From NCBI GenBank assembly GCA_003427395.1, contig BFEA01000143.1, positions 380,501 through 404,348 on the forward strand: a DNA stretch of 23,848 nt. Reading direction: 5' to 3'. The notes under the pieces are model-generated. The model saw only the letters and a program-made list of their open reading frames with translations, searched no databases and was not told the DNA's origin. Within the stretch, counting starts at the first letter, position 1. Every line of letters starts with the position of its first letter. Of this stretch, positions 19,100 to 23,848 are shown in pieces. This stretch comes from Chara braunii (taxonomy: Eukaryota; Streptophyta; Charophyceae; Charales; Characeae). Both the position numbers and the translations under genes were made by a program.

Positions 19100-19722
19100 G
19101 CTGACGCTGGCAGGAGACCCCGTCTGTCGGGTGACATCAACCGCAATTACTACATGGGCCCCTCGTACCTCGTCCACCAATGGCAGCCGTTGGCGAGCCG
19201 TTGGGCGTAGCCCGCCGGTGTCGCTCGAAGATGTTCGTGCACCCGTTGCCGGAACAGCAATGGACCAGCCGGAACAAGGAACTTGCCGATGACGAGTGCC
19301 TTCGCCGCTCCGATTATCGCGGGTCCTCAGACTGCGAGGGACCTTGTGAGGTCCCTCGCACAAGGGCAACAAATGGCTGGGCCACAAGGATGCTACAAGG
19401 AATCCTCGAGCAGTTGTTTTCACATTTTTTCCCAAATTTCTTCCCCGAGGATAGGTGGAGCGATCACGTTCTCGTAGATTTTATGTGCCCGAGGAGTGTC
19501 TAACGAGCCCCAGACTCTCAACCTCCCCTTTTTCGCTGACCGCCCACCCGTCTCTAACTTGCTAAACCTTAGGTTGCTCGAAGTGTTGGCTGCCTTCCTG
19601 CCGTCTTTCCCCAAATAAAACATAAAGGAAACGATGTCTGTGTGTGCACGGGATATTGCCCCAAACACAGCTATAACGCCCCATGCTTTCTATTCGGGGG
19701 AAGATGGCAGGGGCTGTCCTTC
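19100..19722. other. Right flank of the LTR element, no recognised gene
   Basis: Short frames on both strands have no recognisable domain. Before insertion this sequence joined 7241. It contains a perfect 12-base-pair hairpin at 19333-19360. The last part (about 19500-19722) lies directly 3' of the DUF4360 gene on the minus strand and would include its 3' UTR. Confidence 0.5.
19333..19360. repeat. Perfect hairpin, 12-bp stem, 4-base loop
   Basis: TGCGAGGGACCT is followed by TGTG and its exact reverse complement AGGTCCCTCGCA. The stem is GC-rich and would be stable in RNA or single-stranded DNA. No T-run follows, and no gene is assigned to it. Confidence 0.85.
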
Positions 19723-20367
19723 TTAGCATCGCTTCCAGACGAGATCCAAGATCTGGGGCGTGGATTCCACTCGAATAAATCCCCCTCCCTTGGCCGCCCT
19801 GCCTGGGTTCACCTTGATTTCCGTGACGATAGACAACTTCGGCTCTGTGCCGCACGCGCTGTACACCGGTCCGAAGCTGTCGGAGTATTCGAAGTTGTTG
19901 TTGAAAGGTCCCTTGATGACGCGTTTGCTGCTAGCCATCCCTCTCTGCCCGGAGAAGTAATACGGCGCCTTAATCGACCCAGACACGCCTCCATCGAGCT
20001 TTGCGTACCCTCTGACACTGACTGACCCCACCCCTATGGCAAATTCCGCAGGGTAACTGAGGCCTACGGACGCTGTGCACGTCCTTTTCCGATGCACCGC
20101 GCTCTTGTACGTCGTAGCAAGGTGCTTGGTGAACTTCAGTGTCATCGCATTCCCATCGTCGGACATAACGAGTTCGACACTCCCGGGAGGACACCCGCTG
20201 CCTGCGTAGTCGAAGTCGTTAATCTTCACTGACCCAGGTGGCGGCTGAAGGGCAGATACCTGGCCGGGGCAGGCCAACTGCAGGATCAGCAGCAGGACAA
20301 GCAGCAGCAGCAGCCGCCCGGCCGTCTCTGTAATCGGACAGACAGTTCGCAGCAGCCTCTGCTCCAT
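19723..20367 (-). CDS. Secreted DUF4360-family protein, single exon
   Basis: A 214-residue protein starts at ATG 20365-20367 and ends at TAA 19723-19725. Residues 17-33 are an almost pure Leu stretch (GRLLLLLVLLLILQLAC), followed by a likely signal peptidase site near VSA-LQ (about residue 39). The mature part matches DUF4360 as I know it: PPPGSVKI, then GSGCPPGSVEL, a Cys-Thr strand, SVRGYAKLDGGVSGS, APYYFSGQ, then KGPF and a final strand ending LVWKRC. Cys 59, 97, 172 and 214 could form two disulfides. The family is small, secreted and of unknown function. The upstream GTG at 20445 would bury the signal peptide, so I chose the ATG. No internal stop or frameshift is seen, in contrast to everything around it. 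Whether upstream exons exist cannot be told. Confidence 0.88.
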   Translation of the reverse strand: MEQRLLRTVCPITETAGRLLLLLVLLLILQLACPGQVSALQPPPGSVKINDFDYAGSGCPPGSVELVMSDDGNAMTLKFTKHLATTYKSAVHRKRTCTASVGLSYPAEFAIGVGSVSVRGYAKLDGGVSGSIKAPYYFSGQRGMASSKRVIKGPFNNNFEYSDSFGPVYSACGTEPKLSIVTEIKVNPGRAAKGGGFIRVESTPQILDLVWKRC

Positions 20368-20441
20368 CTCTGCCGCCGTCAGCCTGTGGTTGTCGTGCCC
20401 TGCTCGACACACTGGAGTGGCGATGGCTGCCGAGAGGTTGT

Positions 20442-20449
20442 CCACGTGT
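20442..20449. promoter_or_regulatory. G-box/ABRE-like element upstream of the DUF4360 gene
   Basis: CCACGTGT (minus strand ACACGTGG) contains the CACGTG core used by plant bZIP and bHLH factors. It lies about 75 bases before the chosen ATG. Binding is inferred only from the core; it may lie within the 5' UTR. Confidence 0.35.
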
Positions 20450-20570
20450 CACTGCCAAGGAGTCCTCCCGTCTCGAGCTGCTCGAGGCTACTACACCCCC
20501 CTCACACTACGCAGCGTTTAAGAAAAAAAAATGCCCCTCTCTTTTTCTCCACGTCCAATCTCTTCTCTTC

Positions 20571-20700
20571 TTTTTTTTTTTTTTTTTGCAAGTCGCAGCT
20601 TATATTATAAAAGTAATTGAATGAGGCCAGGAATCCCTCAACATCTCAACCCGGTAGTGAAGCTTGAGCTGGAAATCGGGTCCAGCATCCCATAGTCCGC
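20571..20700 (-). mobile_element. Probable 3' end of a second LINE with poly(A)
   Basis: On the minus strand a 17-base A run (20571-20587) follows an AT-rich stretch (TTATAATATAAGC). About 80 bases further upstream is the inverted-repeat motif GCTGGA-AATCGGG-TCCAGC (20668-20686), which also occurs in the 3' flank of the LINE at the left end of the window, in the same orientation. This fits a heavily 5'-truncated insertion of the same LINE family. Its right border is not visible. An alternative is a promoter region with a TATA-like sequence for the DUF4360 gene. Confidence 0.5.
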
Positions 20701-23237
20701 AACTCCAAAGAAAGTGAGCAACTGAAACAAAACTTTAGGAAAGCTAAATAAAGGGAGCAAAACAGCCAAGATCTACTGAAGAATTCGTATTCCCGGTCTC
20801 CTGGTAATCTGTCTGGGAGCCTTACCCAGCTTCGCTTCAGATCTTACGGAAAAGAGACCAAGTACAGATCTGTAAACTCGCGGAAGCCTGAACCGCCTAG
20901 ACGGATTTCCCACCACGCACCCTTGGATCTTCAGTGACAATATCATTCAACGGACCAAGATCACCATGGATACAGTTCAAATTTGCTTCCTACCCTATTT
21001 ATGCTACCTACAAGCGAGAAGCGTTCCCACCACTGACGGTAGCACTCACACTGCCTCCGTGGTGACACTACCCATACTACCTTATCGGGTTATCGTGAGT
21101 AGATTCCAAAGAAAGTCGATTCCAAAGAATGTGTTTTTCGAAAGCGCTCTCAGCACACAGAAAAGCAAAAAAGCAACACACCAAGATCGATATCTGATCC
21201 ACACGACCAAATCTACTGTTTGAGACCTAGGAGCCGAGACAAAGTCATGCACCAGCTTGATCATCACGCCAACAAAAATCCCCTCTTCTTCATCAGGGCT
21301 ACTCTCTCCTTATGGCTTTCCAAAAACACTGTAAAGAGCCCGAGGTGCCATGACGGGTTTCCCACCACACTCCCTTGGATCTTCATAGCATATTGATGGG
21401 GAACAACGCAAGTTTGCTCTTCACCGGTTCTCAATTACCACCTGACCAGTAGCGTTCCCACCGCCCCTCGTTGCACTCTCACCTCTCCAGGTGGCGCCGC
21501 TGCTAGTAGTTCCAAGAGTTTCCCCAACAACTAGTCCCTTCCTTCCCAACTTTGCCAACAGAGACAAGTGCTGCTCTGCACCCTAGGATCAACAGAGGCG
21601 TCTACTAGACTACCAAGCATTCACACTCTTAACAACATGCACTAATCTGGCCTGAAATACGACCAGACCAGGTTCCCTGTACACAAAGGACGCTTGAAAT
21701 CCAGCTCACAGCAGACTACTTCCTGCTAATTCTTCCCTTCCTTACAGCCTATTGAGGTGTGTGCTAAAACACACGCTGAAGCCGTTCAGCAGGCCCGAGT
21801 ACATAGCTACAGATTAACGATCGGCTTTGCACTCGATCTCTCGGTGCCCAAGGCTGTGGGGATGAGCATCAAACTTCAAACGACAACAACAGCGTGAGCT
21901 ACTTACTACCATGTACCATCCCAGTCTTGGTTTGAGAGGCATCTGAAATTACAACAGATGGCCAGACAAATGACAATCTGTCACCATGGATAAAGTTTAA
22001 CCTGTAAAGACCAGCATGGGGCTTCCAAACAGGGACTACATTCCAACAGGCAACGTGAGCTTCTACAAGCTATGGGAATACAACCAACAACCACAGTCTA
22101 AGGAAATACAAACACAAAACACGTAATTATACCAAGATTGAAATGATAAGCAGTGCACCTGAACGCTGTCCAAAGATCTCAGGACATATCCAGTAACAAG
22201 ATGCGACAAGCGCAGAATCTACCTGGCGTACTGTTGTGACAGAAATTACAGAACCCAGGATCTCTCCTTGTGCATTGCTAAAGCTCTCTCGGCGGAAATC
22301 AGCTAACCATCCTCACACAGCGCCCTGCAAAAGCCTCAACAAATTACTACAATAGGAAATTATGCATCCGCGCTTGTTTGCTGCCAGATACACTGTGCGG
22401 AGTCAGGCTTGATCGTGAGGGGAGGAGTGTCAAGTATAATTCCATGAAGTGCCGACCACTGGGAAAGATACCTAAATTCAGGAGAACAGGTGGACGCATC
22501 AAAACTAAACATGTAGCAGAGGTGATCGTGAAGTCTAGACATGAAAACTACACATGAAACACAGGTGCGTTGCGAAAGCCAGGAACTACAGGAGAGTGTG
22601 AACTAGCCGGTATCTACGGTTCGATACATGCAACAGCATTCGGATTATGAATTCAACGATTAGGACTCTCCTAAAAGGACTTAACTACACTCAACGAAAT
22701 AAAATGTATCTGTACGCAGGTAGAACCCAATTGAATCGTGCTGGTAGTAAAATCAAGTACCTATCCCACAAACAGCGCCAAGTACAGAATACAAGAAAAC
22801 TCAAATATCCCACAAGCAGCGTGGCATAGGCTTTCTCCTTAGATGACGTCTGATGATGCTTTCGATATGAACCTGTCTCTGCAGAGCCCATGTGACCGAG
22901 TCATCTTCACAGCGCTGCCAGTGCCAGTATTGAGCACATCTCATGGCTGGAGGTCGTCATGCCGAACTGCCGCGGCGCTCCCACCACTGCTGGACGCTCT
23001 CCCACTGCCCCACAGCAGCGCCACGGCTGCTAGTGCTGCTTCCATTCGCGCTAACCCCTCCGAGAATAACCAATGTGTACAACTGGAAGTGGGCCAAATT
23101 CTCTCAATCAGTTGGCCAAGTGGATGTGAAATGTATTCAGCCCTAAAAACAGGGCCGGATACAGATCTCTGAGACGTATCCAATGCATTTAGGTTTAATA
23201 TGGTGTAACCCCACCAATAGATGGAGCTTGTGTGCTT
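20701..23237. other. Non-coding stretch with diverged repeated blocks
   Basis: No ORF with a recognisable domain and no RNA gene was seen. Two blocks (20900-21031 and 21352-21462) share a 34-base and a 12-base motif in the same order, and 22963-23040 resembles the second half. This could be intronic or intergenic sequence or old repeats. Confidence 0.5.
20900..20933. repeat. 34-base repeat, copy 1 (copy 2 at 21352-21385)
   Basis: Both copies start GACGG and end CCCTTGGATCTTCA; 31 of 34 positions agree. About 100-120 bases later both have AGCGTTCCCACC (21020-21031 and 21451-21462), so the two blocks derive from one longer unit. Confidence 0.8.
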
Positions 23238-23289
23238 AAAAAAAAAAAACAAAAAAAACAAAAAAACAAAAAAAAACAAACAAACAAAT
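23238..23289. repeat. A-rich simple repeat
   Basis: A runs are broken by single C bases, ending in (CAAA)n on the plus strand. Confidence 0.95.
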
Positions 23290-23472
23290 AGATAGAGGGC
23301 TGCCAGGATGCCCAGGCGTAGGAGCACGAAGGCNCTCCCTAGCCCACTCAAGGGCTAGGTTACAAGTGGGCACTTTCCGCCATAGCTCTCACACAGCTAT
23401 GGGGCCTGGCAGGGTGAGCGCCTCGTTGAGGAATCCGAGTCCATGGTTAGACGCTGCGCTCCTACTCAACCA
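23238..23472 (-). mobile_element. Possible tRNA-derived SINE
   Basis: On the minus strand, TGGTTGAGTAGG (23461-23472) fits the RNA polymerase III A-box. GGACTCGGATTCC (23430-23442) loosely fits a B-box, but the gap of 18 bases is shorter than in real tRNAs. Two hairpins follow (23381-23401 and 23338-23359), and the unit ends in a T-rich tract with GTTT units (23238-23289). No target duplication was identified. This could also be coincidental sequence beside a simple repeat. One undetermined base (N) lies at 23334. Confidence 0.3.
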
Positions 23473-23537
23473 CTGATAGACAACCGGGCACCGTCACCGC
23501 CGCTGTCGTCGTTCCATCACTATGCCCATTTCGCTCG

Positions 23538-23577
23538 CCCCCCCCCCTTCTCTTCTTTTTTTTTTTCTTTTTTTTTT
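23538..23577. repeat. C-run followed by T-rich tract
   Basis: Ten C are followed by about 30 bases that are nearly all T. It gives a false Phe/Ser-rich or Lys-rich frame depending on strand. Confidence 0.95.
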
Positions 23578-23801
23578 CACTTACCACAAAATTCACGAAA
23601 TAACAACATACCAAGGGATGGTGTTGCCCTGGAATACAACCGAAAGACAGCAGCACAGAGATTATACTAGCCTAGAGAACAGCAAGAACACAAGGTCAAT
23701 GTCTTCTACAGAACTCCATAGAAAAAATAGCCCCAAATATTGATAACGCCCATTCTTCTAGAACTCCAAGCAGATAACCACCAGTCCCTCATCAGTGTCA
23801 A

Positions 23802-23803
<2 letters not shown>

Positions 23804-23846
<43 letters not shown>
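23804..23846. repeat. (CT)n microsatellite at the window edge
   Basis: An uninterrupted CT run of about 43 bases runs almost to the right edge of the window, ending with AC. Confidence 0.97.

Positions 23847-23848
<2 letters not shown>

Noticed and set aside
20368-20445. GTG-initiated extension of the DUF4360 protein
   Set aside because: It would place 26 residues before the signal peptide; the ATG at 20365-20367 gives a normal secreted protein.
22647-22829. A 60-codon Lys/Arg-rich plus-strand frame
   Set aside because: It is short, has no recognisable domain and no supporting context.
1-23848. CRISPR arrays, rRNA or complete tRNA genes
   Set aside because: No regularly spaced repeats, no rRNA-like blocks and no full cloverleaf were found; the only tRNA-like signal is the weak SINE candidate.

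Overview
The window looks like repeat-rich nuclear DNA of a green-lineage eukaryote. No bacterial-style operons are present. The pieces seen are an L1-type LINE with a plant-style reverse-transcriptase zinc finger, a trihelix (MYB/SANT-like) DNA-binding gene relic, a long Ty3/gypsy LTR retrotransposon, a secreted DUF4360 protein gene and many microsatellites. From remembered features of its repeats I lean towards a charophyte alga such as Chara. That is an inference, and no search was run.

Layout. Positions 1-4385 hold a 5'-truncated, decayed LINE on the minus strand (endonuclease, reverse transcriptase, zinc finger, 3' UTR). Positions 4386-5177 are non-coding with CA and GA microsatellites. 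Positions 5178-6225 hold a trihelix pseudogene (minus) broken by two TAG codons and a frameshift; 6226-7241 is unassigned. Positions 7242-19095 are one 11.85-kb Ty3/gypsy element on the minus strand with about 2.75-kb LTRs, TGTGA...TCACA termini and a CCCC target duplication. Read from its 5' LTR, its order is capsid, zinc knuckle, protease, reverse transcriptase, RNase H, a PHD-like zinc finger, the integrase H2C2 zinc finger, then a third ORF with an acidic tract of unknown function. The first half of reverse transcriptase and the whole integrase catalytic core are missing, and stops and frameshifts are scattered throughout, so this copy cannot move by itself. Positions 19723-20367 (minus) hold the one apparently intact host gene, a 214-residue secreted DUF4360 protein. 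Just upstream of it is what looks like the poly(A) end of another LINE (20571-20700). Positions 20701-23848 contain no recognised gene, but hold diverged repeated blocks, a possible SINE and simple repeats.

Most of the window is therefore nested and adjacent mobile-element debris around one secreted-protein gene. The most unusual parts are the PHD-like finger between RNase H and integrase, the unrecognised third ORF of the LTR element, and the decay pattern: the five stops in gag, protease, RNase H and the PHD-like finger are all TGA, and all are compatible with CGA-to-TGA deamination.
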